64,000 nt of DNA from Balanoglossus misakiensis. Taxonomy: Eukaryota > Hemichordata. Every line of letters begins with the position of its first letter. Position 1 is the first letter of the stretch. The notes beneath the pieces were generated by a model, which worked only from the letters and a program-made list of their open reading frames with translations, did no database searches and had not been told where the DNA came from. The stretch covers positions 11,718,001-11,782,000 of the forward strand of contig CM082579.2 in NCBI GenBank assembly GCA_040954595.2, written 5' to 3'. The position numbers were made by a program, and so were the translations under genes. Positions 23,275 through 35,797 of this stretch are shown here, in pieces.

Positions 23275-23440
23275 ATATAATTCCCCCGTATTTCGAACGA
23301 GTGTGCCTGCGTCGCGGACGAGTGATTCCCCGTATAGCGGCCGTATCCCTCCGAGCCGCAGGCGAGGAGGGATACAGCTATACGGGGAATCACGAGTTCG
23401 CGACGCAGGTACACGAGTGAGGAATACGGGGGAATTATAT
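23275..23440. repeat. GC-rich fold-back palindrome
   Basis: An imperfect inverted repeat: TATAATTCCCCCGTATT...AATACGGGGGAATTATA, with inner arms GTGATTCCCCGTATA and TATACGGGGAATCAC around a CpG-rich centre. Likely a small fold-back element; no clear target duplication. Confidence 0.8.
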
Positions 23441-25073
23441 GTTTATCACATACATAGATCCGCTAATTTTTATTTTCAAATAAATCTCTTTGTGGTTGCG
23501 ATAAAATTTGGAACTATTTTGTGCAAAATTGAAGATCGATGTTATGCGGTCTATCTGTCAGGTGACTCAGGTCACGACCTGGACGATTCTGGTTTTGGCG
23601 AGGACCCGTCTATCGCGCATCAGCTGGATTTCATCGTCCGTCACGGTTTCACTGGAGCAGGAAACCTTTCGTATGCCTTTTGCTTTATGACTAGACCGTT
23701 TTGCTCTAATCGTCGCATCAAAATTTTTGCGAATACTCAGTTTTGTACCTGTCGCTCGTTCGACAGCGCGACGACATTGGCTCAGCACTGACGACCTCGC
23801 GACAGTTTTGGTGCGATAAAAATGTACACAGGTAAAACTAATCGTCGATCGTCCATATTTACACATACGAAACATTTTATTTATCTTTGCTTATTTTTAA
23901 TATCGAAATAAAACGAACAATTGAACTGAATTTTGTCGCCCTAAGAGGACTTTGTTTACAAGTTTAAAATAGTTCCGTTTGGTGACGTCAGAGGGATGGG
24001 TATTACAATAATGCTTGGTGCAAATTTACCTACGTCTGACGTCATACTATGGTATATGCGGAGCTATGTATGTGATAAATTATTAAATTGACATTCATGT
24101 TTTCCCTTTGGACACAGAATGTTGAGCATAGCAATGGTTCTAGGTAATATTTTGGTCATTATTACTTAAAAATTATCATACACTATCTAATTGTAGTAGA
24201 TAATAATGAGACTGTGCAAGATGTCAAATGTTGCCATGGCCATAAGAGATTATTTTTCTCATAAATGTTGCCATGGCGATAAAAGGGATTATTTTTCTCA
24301 GAAAAAAAATATGTGGCTTCATAACTTTCTCCTGTATACTTTTTGAAATTATTTGAATAATCCCTTTAATCACTTAATTTAATTAATTAATAATTAAGTT
24401 TGGTTGACATGAACCATTAATTGTGACAAAAAGTATATTGTTTGAGGCTATGAAAAATTGAAGTTTTATCGAGGGAGTGTGTACAGTTTTATGAAGGGAG
24501 TACATCAAATCTAATTTATAATAAGTAAACTATTGTTGAATTATTGTGATTTATTGTGTATTGTTCTTTTATTTTTACAGTCATATTTGATTGAGTACTA
24601 CTACATTGAATGTTTTAGTGAGAATCATCCTTTGTGCAATAAGAAAGGACTATATATAACCAAGTAAGTATAATACCTTAATGTGGCGGTGCACAAAAAA
24701 GGCAATTTTTGTCAAATTTCATTTTTGTACATAAATGGGTAGGGCTGATACTGCCCCTCATTGTGTGAAATGCATATGGATCGTCTATAAACTGTGCATA
24801 TCTAAAATAGTTGACAGTACCACACCTTCAGTATTTGTTTTTGTTTGCTAGAGTGTCATTTACATAAACAGTTTGCATGATTGGCATTGATTATGCAAAA
24901 AGGTGCCAAAAGACAGAGGTGAAATAAAGATTATAAACAAAGCTAATAGTTGTTATGTCATATCTTTATTGCAAAAATTATGGTGAGCATATCGTCAGAA
25001 TAAACACACATGACGTCACATGGTGTGAGATTTTTCTTCATAGTTGGAGATGCTTGCTTTCGAAAAAGGAGAC
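23441..25073. other. No recognisable gene; AT-rich with a short direct repeat
   Basis: Open frames around 23303-23875 on both strands show no domain. A direct repeat of about 50 bp (AATGTTGCCATGGC...ATTATTTTTCTCA) lies at about 24228-24306. Confidence 0.5.
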
Positions 25074-25077
25074 TTAA

Positions 25078-25425
25078 AGGGACAAAGTCTCTCTCTTGCT
25101 GCCCTTTTTCCCATTAATTATATTTGATAAGAGACACCGTTCGTTATTCTATACGTGGATATACAGTGAAGGAACGTTCAACCACACACAACTTCCATCC
25201 CGCTTGTAGACAGGCGAGTGAAAAAAACTCCCCAAAATGAATAGTCGTTCTTTACCAATCATTCATTTTGGGCGAGTTTTTACTCTCATATCCTACAAAA
25301 GAGATGGAAGTTGTGTGTGGTCGAATGTTGATTCACCATATATCCACATGTAGAATAACATAAACGGAGTCTTGTATCAAACATTATTAATGGAAAAGGG
25401 TCAGCGAGAGAGAGACTTTGTCCCT
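25078..25425. mobile_element. 348-bp fold-back element flanked by TTAA
   Basis: Arms of about 160 bases, imperfectly inverted, starting AGGGACAAAGTCTCTCTC. TTAA flanks both ends (25074-25077 and 25426-25429). TTAA duplications are typical of piggyBac and Kolobok superfamilies; which applies here is undecided. No coding capacity. Confidence 0.88.
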
Positions 25426-25558
25426 TTAATGTTATCTTAGAATGCATGAATAATTTCAAAGGGAAGATTACCCTGAGATTGTGTTCAGCAATAAGAAATC
25501 TATGAAAAAATGGTGTGATATCTGTCTTTGTTATTAACTTTCGCCTACCGATAGCATG

Positions 25559-25737
25559 ATGGCACCCATTGGAAAACCATAGGTTATAGGTAGAAGTGAC
25601 GTAAGAGCCTAGTACTGCACTGGCACTTTTAGGGCTTCCCTGTAGTCTACAGCCGAGAAAGCCCCACAAGCGTCAGTGCAGTCCTAGACTCTTACGTCAC
25701 TTCAACCTATAACCTATGGTTTTCAAATGGGTGCCAT
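25559..25737. repeat. Fold-back repeat, about 179 bp
   Basis: Arms ATGGCACCCATTGGAAAACC... and ...GGTTTTCAAATGGGTGCCAT are inverted copies of about 70 bases with few mismatches around a short centre. Confidence 0.85.
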
Positions 25738-25744
25738 TGCGCTA

Positions 25745-25890
25745 AATGAAAGTCTTTTGGTCAGTGTTTCAGATAAACATACAGTGTGACATGTGCCTGC
25801 TGTGTAATTACTGCCAACTGAATGACAATGGCACAGTAGGCGCAGTCAAACTGTATGTTTATTTGAAACCTTGACCAAAGGACTTTCATT
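25745..25890. repeat. Fold-back repeat, about 146 bp
   Basis: Arms AATGAAAGTCTTTTGGTCA... and ...TGACCAAAGGACTTTCATT are inverted and include ATAAACATACAGT / ACTGTATGTTTAT. It directly follows the previous fold-back. Confidence 0.85.
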
Positions 25891-26300
25891 TTTTTTTTCT
25901 AGGGATATTGAAAGATTGCTAGGAAAGTCGATAGGGTCTTAGCAAAGTTGGTCGCTGGTTCATTTGGGCGTTCACTGTAACAAACAAAACTTACCTATTA
26001 TTAACTGGCTTGTAATTACTAATCACATGATCTGATCCAGGTACTGAGTTGAATGACATTCTTGATTCAATAACAATGTCATGAGTTTTGTCAGTTTCAT
26101 TACATGCTGATGGTCATAGTTATTTCTAATTGCGTAATTAAGGTCACATTTGCTCTCATTCAGTGTTTTAAATTTTGTGAAATGCCCTCTGCAGTTTGAC
26201 TGTTCCAAGTTAGGAAGGTCTTCAATGAGACCTACTTCATATTGTTGTTTCTCTTTTGTTAAACCTAAATGTAGGCCAGCTAGCAGATACAAATGCAAAA

Positions 26301-28164
26301 ATGGAGAGAGAGGAAATTTTTGCTAGTGCTGTGAATGACAGTGTTGAAAACAAGATGTCCCTCAGAAAGGCAGCAGCGAAATGGAATGTTACACGATCTA
26401 CTCTTAGTGATCGAGTAACTGGGAAAGTAGAGATTGGGAGACGTAGTGAACCACGTCCAATTATGACTACAGCAGAAGAGAAAAGACTGGCACAGTGGAT
26501 GATAAACATGGGGAAAGAGGCTTTGGAGTCAGTAAACAGCAGCTGCTTCACACTGTCATATTGATCATAGACAAAGACAAAAGAGATACAATGCTGAAGA
26601 AGAATGACCCTCCCAACCTCCCAGGTAATAAGTGGTACCACCAATTTCTTCAAAGAAACCCTGGGGTGAAGCTAGTTAGTACCAGAAAACTTGATCTCAA
26701 GAGAGCTAAAGTATCAGCGTCGGATGTGGATCTGTGGTTTCGGGACTATGAACAGTTCATCTCAGATCATGAACTTATTGATAAACCAGCACAAATACGG
26801 AACTGTGATGAGTCGGGCTTCAGTATGCAGGTGAAAACTGGCAAGGTGCTTGGTCCTGCAACGAGTGCTGTCAAACGTCCACAGATCACTGCAAACAGCA
26901 AGAGTCAAATCACAGCTTTAGCGTGCATAAATGCGGCTAGCTCATCATTACCACCATTTTACATTTTTCCTCTCAAGAGTGCCCCTAAGTCATGGAATCC
27001 ACTGGGTGGTGCTGTTGAAGGCTCCAGCTGTTGTTTTACTGAAAGTGGTTGGATGGAAACTCAAGCTTTTTACTCGTGGTTGGCCAACCACTTCATACCC
27101 AACATCCCACCAGCAAGGCCAGTAGTGTTACTGTATGATAGTCACATTCCCCACCTTGACTATGAATTATTCAAGCTGGCTGAAGATCACCAGATCCTTT
27201 TGTACAGGTTGCTTCCTAATGCTTCACACTTTCTTCAGCCAATGTGATGTGTCTTTGTTTGGCCCGTTAAAAGCATCCTGGAACAACGAAGTAAGGAAGT
27301 TTATGGCTGAAAATCCTGGTGACCAAGAAGACCTTTGCAAGAGTATTTCGGCCAGTTTGGCAATGCAGTGCTACCATGAATAACATCACAACTGGTTTCA
27401 TCCGATCAGGAATACATCCCCTTGATCGCTCTAAGATCTCAAGTTCCCTTTTGCTCCCTTCTCTCACATGTAAAAGTAATACTGCAGCGCAAGTTGAAGA
27501 TGAGAAAATCAAACATCAAGAAGAGTTCATCAGTAAGACTGCAGCCAGCTTACTTGATATCGTGGAAGAGGTCATGTCAACCCCTGAGTAGGAAAAGTAC
27601 AAGAGAAGGATTGAGGAAGGCTACGATTTGGAGGGAAGTCCTTGTTACCGTATTTGGAAGAAGGCGTATAGTGCATCAAAGGGAATCCAGTCCAATACTG
27701 AGAACACTTCACTTGATGCTGTACAAGGAACTTCAGATATGGGTACTTCAGATGCCAGTCCAACATCTGTGCCATTTCACCCAGTCCCAAGCACATCTAC
27801 TGAAACTTCCCAGCAACTTAATGGTAAGGGTGAAAGTACCAGCATCCAGACCACATCCGTAGATCAAACAAGTGGACTTGATCAAGGAGATGATACTACA
27901 AGTACACCAAGTAGAATCATCCAAACCAAACCAACACCTTTTGACAATAATGTCATTACTCCCCCAGTCAGCAAATTCTGTGACAGTGCATCCACAGACA
28001 GAGTGTCTCCAGTTCTGGACCAGGTTCTTCTATACCCAGAGACTGGGAAAAGGAGGAAAAAAGAAACCACAAAACGGACAACTCAGCTTCTCCCAAACGT
28101 CTTAAATGGACCAAGCGCCAAGAAACTAATGCAAAAGGAGCACCTGACCTTTCTGACTACATAA
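26301..28164 (+). pseudogene. pogo/Tigger-like (DDE_1) transposase, broken
   Basis: Starts MEREEIFASAVNDS and has an N-terminal psq-type helix-turn-helix (KMSLRKAAAKWNVTRSTLSD). A CENP-B/Tc5-like second DNA-binding region follows (NLPGNKWYHQFLQRNPG), then the catalytic core: first Asp in RNCDESGFSM, second in VVLLYDSHIPH, third in LQPM.DVSLFGPLKASW. After the core comes the family block NITTGFIRSGIHPLD. The reading frame shifts near 26517, near 27243 (one extra base) and near 27365, and a TAG stops it at 27589-27591 before a Ser/Thr-rich tail ending about 28164. Intact relatives bind terminal repeats and transpose with TA duplications, or are domesticated (CENP-B, Jerky). No terminal repeats were found around this copy. 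Confidence 0.88.
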
Positions 28165-28993
28165 CAGATAAAGTTAAGAAGAAAGCAAGAGCTTAAGAAG
28201 GAACGTGAAGAAGAGATGGCCAAAAAGAAACTGTGCATTGATATTAGACTTACGTCATTTGTTTACATGTAAATACACTAGTTTTGTTCCCACCCACTAC
28301 ATGGGTGAGGCACTCGCCTCGGCTTGATCTCGTCTGTCCAATATGTCACTTTCAAACTTCAAAATATTGACTTTTTCCCCCGTAGTTATGTTACAGGTGT
28401 ACCAAGACAGAGCTACCCACCTTGGCCAGTTTTTGATGAAAGAGGGGTGGATCTGTAATCCCAGCAGAGTATAGTGTAGCCACCAAGTATGAACATGTTA
28501 ATGAAGCCAAAAGTGTAATATTGGCAGCCATTGATAAAATGGACGAAAAATGCGTTCTTACAGTGGAAGTCTATTAAAGAGACATTAGCTTTTCTCAAAA
28601 ACATTTTCTCAAAAACATTCCAACAACTTACCATATCGCATCTATTTATGTATTTTTTTTTCTTTATTTAATATTTAAGTGAAATGTTTTATAATGGGAC
28701 ATGTAGTCTGTGGGCCGAAAGGGTCTTTTGTGTCAATTTACACTCATGGTCTTACGCACTACTTGAATCCAACGAAATCTTGCAGTTTTAACTCAATAAA
28801 ATAAGTTTTTAAAAAGTTCAATCACTCTCGGTTGCACACAGTCGTAATAATCGGCCGTAATTGTTCATATTTTCCGGGGGTTGTTTAAGGTCAGGGGTCG
28901 TGAATGGTCTGCCAAGCTACTGTTCAAAGCAGCCTCGTGATTGGCTGTTTCGCGCCTTGACCAATCAGCGATCGCATCTCATAACAACCAAAT
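28165..28993. other. Intergenic; holds a shared 19-bp motif
   Basis: No gene seen. TTAAAGAGACATTAGCTTT at 28574-28592 recurs at 63089-63107 and may be the end of a dispersed TTAA-type element. The region before 28994 probably contains the promoter of the next gene. Confidence 0.5.
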
Positions 28994-31900
28994 ATGGCGG
29001 ACGATGACAACAGACAGTGTGCATGTCACGTTGCAGATGGCGATAAACAACTGATTAAACCGTTTTCCGATGCGTCATGGGCGAAATTGACAGTATGTGT
29101 CGAAAAATGGAAGCAGTTAGATGGATTGGAAAAAGAGGTTTCCTTTCAATTTGATCCAGATTTGAGAGAGCGACTGGGTTTCCACCCTAGATGCTATCAA
29201 CGTTTCACAGATAAACATCGTATCAGCCAAGCAGAGGTGCGCAAAGAGAAAGGTAAACCCAGAAAACCCCCTGTTGCAAATGAGTTCAATGAATCGCAGG
29301 GTCTACTGATGGCATTGGACACCAAGTCTCACCAGCCAAGCGTTCTTTGAGGTCTAAAACTGGCGCTAGTGCCATTATAGAAGCTGGCCGTCGAAGTGTA
29401 CACATTCTACCCCCCCCCCCCCCCTATATGCTTGTTGTGCAAGAGCGTGAAATCTAAACGCGACTCATTCACTCAAAAACGATCTGTAGAGAGCCTGACT
29501 TCATGTGAAACAGATGGTTCAACACTGATTCAAGCAGCGGAATTGAAAAAAGATGAGAAACTGCTACTTCAGCTCAGAGATCAAGACTTGGTTAGCATAG
29601 AGCTAAAATACCATAAGTCATGCTACAGAAGCTATGTCCAATGTGTTACATGCACTTATCAACGGAAATCAGAGGAAGAAAGTGGCATCATGTATGCTCC
29701 ATCCTTCAAGAAACTATGTACAGAAATAGTGCAGAAGAGAATAATAGATGGTAATGAAATAATGCGGATGACATCATTAAGAGATATCTTTATCCAGATT
29801 ATTGGGGAAACAGAGAATATCGATGCATGTACATAATTTTTTTTATACAAATATCTCACTAAAGAGAAGACTCCAGAAGAGATTTGGGGAAAGGATAGAA
29901 TTTCTTTGTCCCAAAAAGAAAATGTGTGAACTTGTTGTAGCCAAGAAAGAATCTGCTGCTCATCTTCTGGATGTGTTAAATACAGATTCAGAAAATGAAG
30001 GTGAAGATGATGACACTGACACTGTACAACAGTCAGAAGGTGCCAACAATGAAATGCGTGAATTGTTCCATGCATAAATGCGCATTCGTGACATTCTTAA
30101 GAAAGTTGATGGTGTTAAAGTATGGCCTCCAAAGGCTGAAGATCTAACAATACAGCAGACTGAAAACATGATACCTGTCACACTTTTCAACTTCCTGGCT
30201 TGGTGTACCGGTTCATCAAATGACTTTCTGGACAAAGAGCGTGTTGAAGTACCTCCAGACATTAAGAATCGGTTGTTAGCTATTTGCCAGGATTTAATAT
30301 TTGTGTCATCTCAAGGAAGAAAAGTCGCTCCTAAACACATGGCTCTAGGTATGGCGGTATGTCACTTGACTGGATCTTCGTCTTTGATAGGATTACTAAA
30401 TGGATTGGGTCATTGTGTGTCACATTCAGTAGTTTTGCAGCATAACACAGCTCTAGCCCTTCAACAACTACAAGGCGAAAGTATCTCACCAGGGTTTAGT
30501 AAAGAAGTGTTTACCACATTAGTTTGGGACAACAATGACTTTGGTGAAGAAACTTTGAGTGGTGAGTACACATACATGTATTCTTATTTAAATCCATGTA
30601 CAAGGTTTTTTGTTGTTGCACCACTTCCAACTGTCGAGGTACTAAGAAAGGCTGTTTTAATATTTTTTTAAATGTAAATGTATTCTTGTCTATTATGATC
30701 CATGTGCATTTACCAATATAGTAATTTTAATATTGTACAATCATTTTCATGTTTTATTAGGAAAAGGAACAACTCACAACACGAATGGAATAATTATACA
30801 GAGAAATCAGGCGGGTGATGATGGAAGTGACAGTTACTTCCACCAATCCAGTCGCAGTTGCCAAGTCCAAGCAAAGAACATTACAAGTTCCACCAAGCAA
30901 TATTATTGAGTATCATGGACGACCTCGCCATGGCCCATCACCCTCAGGTTGTACATGATAAAGCTAGCTACATCATCATTGTGTTCATTGAAGTTGTTGG
31001 ATTTGGTTATTGTTGTAAGTAATAAAATGCATGAATGCATGATCATGTTTTTTGTGTGAATTATGAACTTTGTTTAGTTAAAGACTTGTTACCAATACTT
31101 TTTAATATATTTCTGCCCATTCTCAGTACTTCAGATTTGCTTGACCATCATGACACATATATGTTTAGCCCTATAGAGTTAACTTTACTGAATAGTGTTA
31201 GCATTATTTCTAGTTGTTGCCACTAACCTAATCATCATTTGATATTAACACTATTATTTGCATGATGCGTTGGAAGTATTACTAAATCAACCATAAACAG
31301 TTTATTTTTACATATTTATATGTGATCAAATATGCATCTAAGGCATTAATTCAATGACAAGATCATACAAATAATGTGGTCCAAACTCACCACATTGTTG
31401 TTGCAATGTGTGTGCTTCAACTTAAATTGATTGCAGCTGTTAGTAGTTAAAACAGTCAAAAGCTTACTACATTTGCGTAGCACCAACTAGCGGCTAAAAT
31501 AATGCAACTTATAGCCACATTCTAAACATTGCTACAGGAGTGTAGTGTCTAGCTGATGCTCTAATTGCTTGATTGTTTGCATAAATTTAATATTTGTACA
31601 ATTCCATAAGGTGTTTTTTTAACAAGTTGACTCCCTTGAACATTACATTTTATTAGGTATCGACATTGAGTTTGCTGATGCAACACTGGAAGAGCAACCT
31701 TTGAGAAAGGACATGGCTTTTTGGATGTGCAAGACTGTCCAGGTGTGTGTTACATTTTTTCGCTAATGCCCATTCAATAACCAAAGTTAACATTTCAAAT
31801 TTCATCTCTAATTTTGGAGAACACACACAAAGACAAATGAAGTAACATATTGTTTTCAATAAGTAATTGCAAACTTTAGTTTTTTATGTGAAATAAAGTG

Positions 31901-34566
31901 TGATTTATAATCATATTCCATTGAAATATTGCCAATTTAAAAAAAATGCAGGATGGGTATTTTTTTTTCTCCTCATGCAGGTTGAAGAAGGGATAACCAT
32001 GCCATCATGGACTGGATTCAACCAGCAACTGTCAGGAAGCAGCATTCCACCTGTCAGCAAAAGTGGTTATCTACCAATTATAGATGCCAGCCCAACAGAA
32101 ATGTCCACTGTAAACACAATTCTCAGTAGAAGTATTGACTTAGCTGATAAACTATGTTTACAGAGTGTTGTTCTTAATATGGATCAGGCAATTTATTCAA
32201 AGGCACAGGAGATACGCTGGCAGAGTGAAGAATTCACCAGTCGCCTTGTGCTACGTCTGGGAGAAATTTATACGGCAATGTCCTTCCTTGCAACAGTGGG
32301 GAAGCGATTCAGAGATGCTGGTCTTGAAGATATCATGATTGAGTCTGGTATTCTGGCCCAGGGTTCAGTAAATGGTGTGATGAGTGGCCACCATTATAAC
32401 AGAAGCATTCGCTGCCATAAGTTAGTCGCTGAAGCCATGCACCGTCACCGTTTTAATGAATTTCTTGATGGCTTACCAGGAGATGAGCACTTGACAGCTA
32501 TTGGTACCCTCATTCAATTATATGAAAGTTACCCAGAAACCTTCAACGTTGAAGTAAATACAGAAAGTGTTAACAACCTCCAACTTCAGTACAGGTGCCA
32601 CATTCAGAGGTGCCGTGTAAATAATGTCAACAATGACTTTTGGAGTTCGTATTTGGATATGGTGCAGCTGGTGCTATTCTTCATAAGAGCAACACGTGAG
32701 GGGGAATGGCATTTACATCTATGTGCCATAAAAAAGATGCTACCATGGTACTTTGCATATGGCCGAGTAAACTACTCCCGCTACCTTCCAGTCTACCTTC
32801 AGGAGATGTTGGCTCTACCACAAACCCACCCCACTGTCTATGAGAAGTTCTGTGATGGTGAATTTGCCGTACAGCGATCTGATGACCATGCATTTTCCAT
32901 GACTGCTTGTGATCAAGTCATTGAACAAACTTTCAATCGGGAGTCGAAGACTAAGGGTGGCCTGGTAGGCTTCACCCAAAACAAGGGTGCACTCAATCGC
33001 TGGATTTTAAGTCATCCCTCTCGTTCTGCCATCACCAATGCCCTTTACTCACAAGCTGGTAAGACAGGGAAGCAATCAGATCATAAAGATCTGAGAAAGA
33101 CAAGGATGGCCAAAGATGAGTCAGATGTACAGGAGGTAATGTCAAAACTTACTACTATGGGGTCACCATTTGTTGCTGATTGTGATAATCAGCTGGTTCA
33201 TCTGACATCTGGTGCACTTGCCAGTGGAGACATCAAAACAAATCTGCTAAGTGCCTACACAAAAGGCCAAGATGCCTACTTACAGTTCCAGGAAGAGCGT
33301 CTGTCAGAAGGAACAAAGGATTTGTTCGAAAAGATGAAAGTCTTGAAGTTGAAAACTTTTGCAGACCTATCTAGGAAGCCAAAGTCAAAAGTCACACTCA
33401 GTTCTCTCTCCATAAAGGAAAATAGAAATCTTCTGGGTAGAATGTTAATAATTGCACAGGTCAGACATCTAGATCTCCATGAAGTTTTGATGTACCCCCT
33501 TGTCCCTGTACCTGCAGTGTTTGCTAATTTCGATGAAAGCATGACAAAAACAAACAAAGCTGTCCTTGCACACTTAATGGAAGCAAGAAATCCTGAAGCA
33601 GTTGTTGACCTCAGCCTTGATGGAAATACTGCCATCATTGTCGATGCCATGGCAATGATACAAATGCAAGTTAAGCTACCTGCTACCTTTGGGGAATTTG
33701 CATCGAGCCTTTTCTACCAAATTAGAGCAATTGCATTGAAACATGGTGCTGCCAGAATCGACTTCGTCATCGATCAGTACAAAGAAACGTCTATAAAGTC
33801 TGCTGAGAGAAGTCGTAGGGCATCAAGTGGTGTGTACAGTGAGATAAGAATTACCAAACCAGAAATCAAGATGCACAAGAACTTCAAGAAGTTCCTGGCC
33901 TCTGGTAAGAACAAGGAGTCGCTCATAAATTTCCTGTTCGAATCATGGAAGGAATATGATGCAGAATGCTTGCAAGGTGTTACACTGTATGTGACTAAGG
34001 GTGAGAGATGCTACAAAATGCAGTCTGTGGATGGTACGATGAAGATGACTGAGGTGCCAGAATTACACTGTGACCATGAAGAGGCTGACACCAGATTGTT
34101 CATTCATGCTCAGCACGCATCCAGTGTTGATAAGGCAGATAATGTTGTCATTCGCAGCCCCGACACAGATGTCTTTGTGATAGCTCTAAGTTGTGTTCAG
34201 CTCCTTCAGACCAAGCTGTTCCTTCACCAAACCAGCAAAAATGGCAGAGTGTTACATATTAACCAAATACAAGAGACTTTAGACAACACAACTGCACAAG
34301 CTCTTGTTGGGCTCCATGTGTTCTAAGGATGTGATAGTGTTAGTGCTTTCCGGGGCAAAGGCAAAAAGAAAATGGTGAACATGTTGCTACACAGCAGTGC
34401 CTACACTGAGACATTCGAACAGTTAGGTGAATCGTGGACATTATCTGAAGAATTGATGACACGATTAGAGGCATTTGTATGTGACTTGTATGGGCAGAAG
34501 ACAAGTACTAACATTAATGAGGCCAGATATAACTGCTTCCGCTTAGGGCTGCATATGCTTACTTAG
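28994..34566 (+). pseudogene. Zinc-finger-like multicopy gene with FEN1/XPG-like C-terminal domain, decayed
   Basis: Four coding exons: 28994-30561, 30761-30947, 31657-31742 and 31981-34566, with consistent GT-AG junctions and phases. The N-terminus (MADDDNRQCACHV) has Cys/His blocks suggesting zinc binding (HPRCYQRF; CLLCK; ELKYHKSCYRSY). The centre includes GHCVSHSVVLQHNTALA, VWDNNDFGEETLSGKGTTHN and VLFFIRATREGEWHLHL, then ACDQVIEQTFNRESKTKGG. The C-terminal part looks like a flap-endonuclease (PIN-type) core: VDAMAMI (about 33640), FVIDQYKETSIKSAERSRR (about 33765), DHEEADTRL (about 34071), SPDTDVF (about 34159) and GCDSVSAFRGKGKKK (34327-34371). Lesions are a frame break near 29330, one near 29840, TAA at 30075-30077, a shift in exon 2, and TAA at 34324-34326. 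The final TAG uses the first base of the adjoining MITE. I know this protein style from invertebrate predicted proteins but cannot give it a family name. Confidence 0.6.
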
Positions 34567-35366
34567 GCTGCATTCACAAACACCTCTGGAGGGGGGGGCG
34601 GGAGAATTCAATTTTTTTTACCGCTAATTTTCACATGCCCCCCTTCTGAACTGCCAATATTTTCAAATCCCCCCCTTCCGAACTGCCAAAATTTTGAAAT
34701 CCCCCCCCCCATTTTCTTTCACAGAGCAAAACACATCACCTATCTATCTTGTAAAAAGAAAAACAGCGCTCCCATGAAAAGAATTTGAAACTGATGTTTC
34801 CCCTCATCAGTGGGTATTAAAACTGAACATTGTTTTTATTTTTTAAGTACATATATTTGTATTCTGTGTTGGGAGACATTGTAAACCGAGAATTGAAGGG
34901 GGTGGGTTTGGGAGGGGGTGTCCCCCTCCCACGTAAGAACATTTTCTAAAATACAGAGCTCAAAGCTGCATTTTAATGAACCTGGCAAAAGCAAATTAAC
35001 TCAACTACCGGTATGTTGGGGAGGACAAATTTAACCGTCGCCGCTCAAAGTTATCATGGGGTGGGGCAAGTCCCCTGACCTGGGACACTAGATAAACCAG
35101 TCAATGATTGAAAGGTGTTGATGAATGGAGGGGGTGGGTGTGGGAGGGGGTGTCCCCCTCCCACATTAGAAAATTTTGTAAAATAAAGGGCGCGAAACTG
35201 CATTTTTGTGGACTCAAAATAAATATTTAGTCGTTAAAGTTTTCAAGTCCCCCCCTTTCAGTCCCTAAATTATTTCAAATCCCCCCCCTTACATACCCTC
35301 AATTTTTTCAAATCCCCCCCCTCAATTCTCCCGCCCCCCCCTCCAGAGGTGTTTGTGAATGCAGCC
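34566..35366. mobile_element. MITE copy 2 (801 bp), TTA target duplication
   Basis: Reverse-orientation homologue of 20704-21485, with the same termini and TTA at 34563-34565 and 35367-35369. It inserted at the 3' end of the FEN1-like gene and supplies the G of the apparent TAG stop. Confidence 0.92.
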
Positions 35367-35797
35367 TTACCCATTATTACACCAACTAAGTAATAATCAT
35401 CAGATAAATGCTCCTTCAATCCAGCATCAAAATAGTTTTCCTTTATCTGGAGCAATGCCAGTCTAAAAAATTCCTTTCTTGGCCCACCGTAATCCAGCGC
35501 TTTCTACAAATGAAAGAAACAGTACCTATGTCATTATTAATGATTATGTGGATAAATTTAAAGGATTTTGGCCCTGGTACTTCTGAGATATTTGTTTGAA
35601 GCGATAAGCACACAAACAGCGCAATCTCTAAGTCACACTTTCAGCCATATATGTGCGTGTGTAAATTGGAGGTGACTGTATACCTTTAAGCTTTAAATGA
35701 AATTTTAAGAAATCCCACTCTGTTTGTATTTGGGTGCTAATGTCTGGGCCAGAGGGGAGTATTTTCAGAATTTTGAAATCAAGAAATAAAATGCAAG
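35367..35797. other. No recognisable gene
   Basis: Sequence between the MITE and the HECT-like fragment. A 63-codon plus-strand frame (35408-35599) has no domain. I could not recognise the expected C-terminus of the disrupted FEN1-like gene here. Confidence 0.45.
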
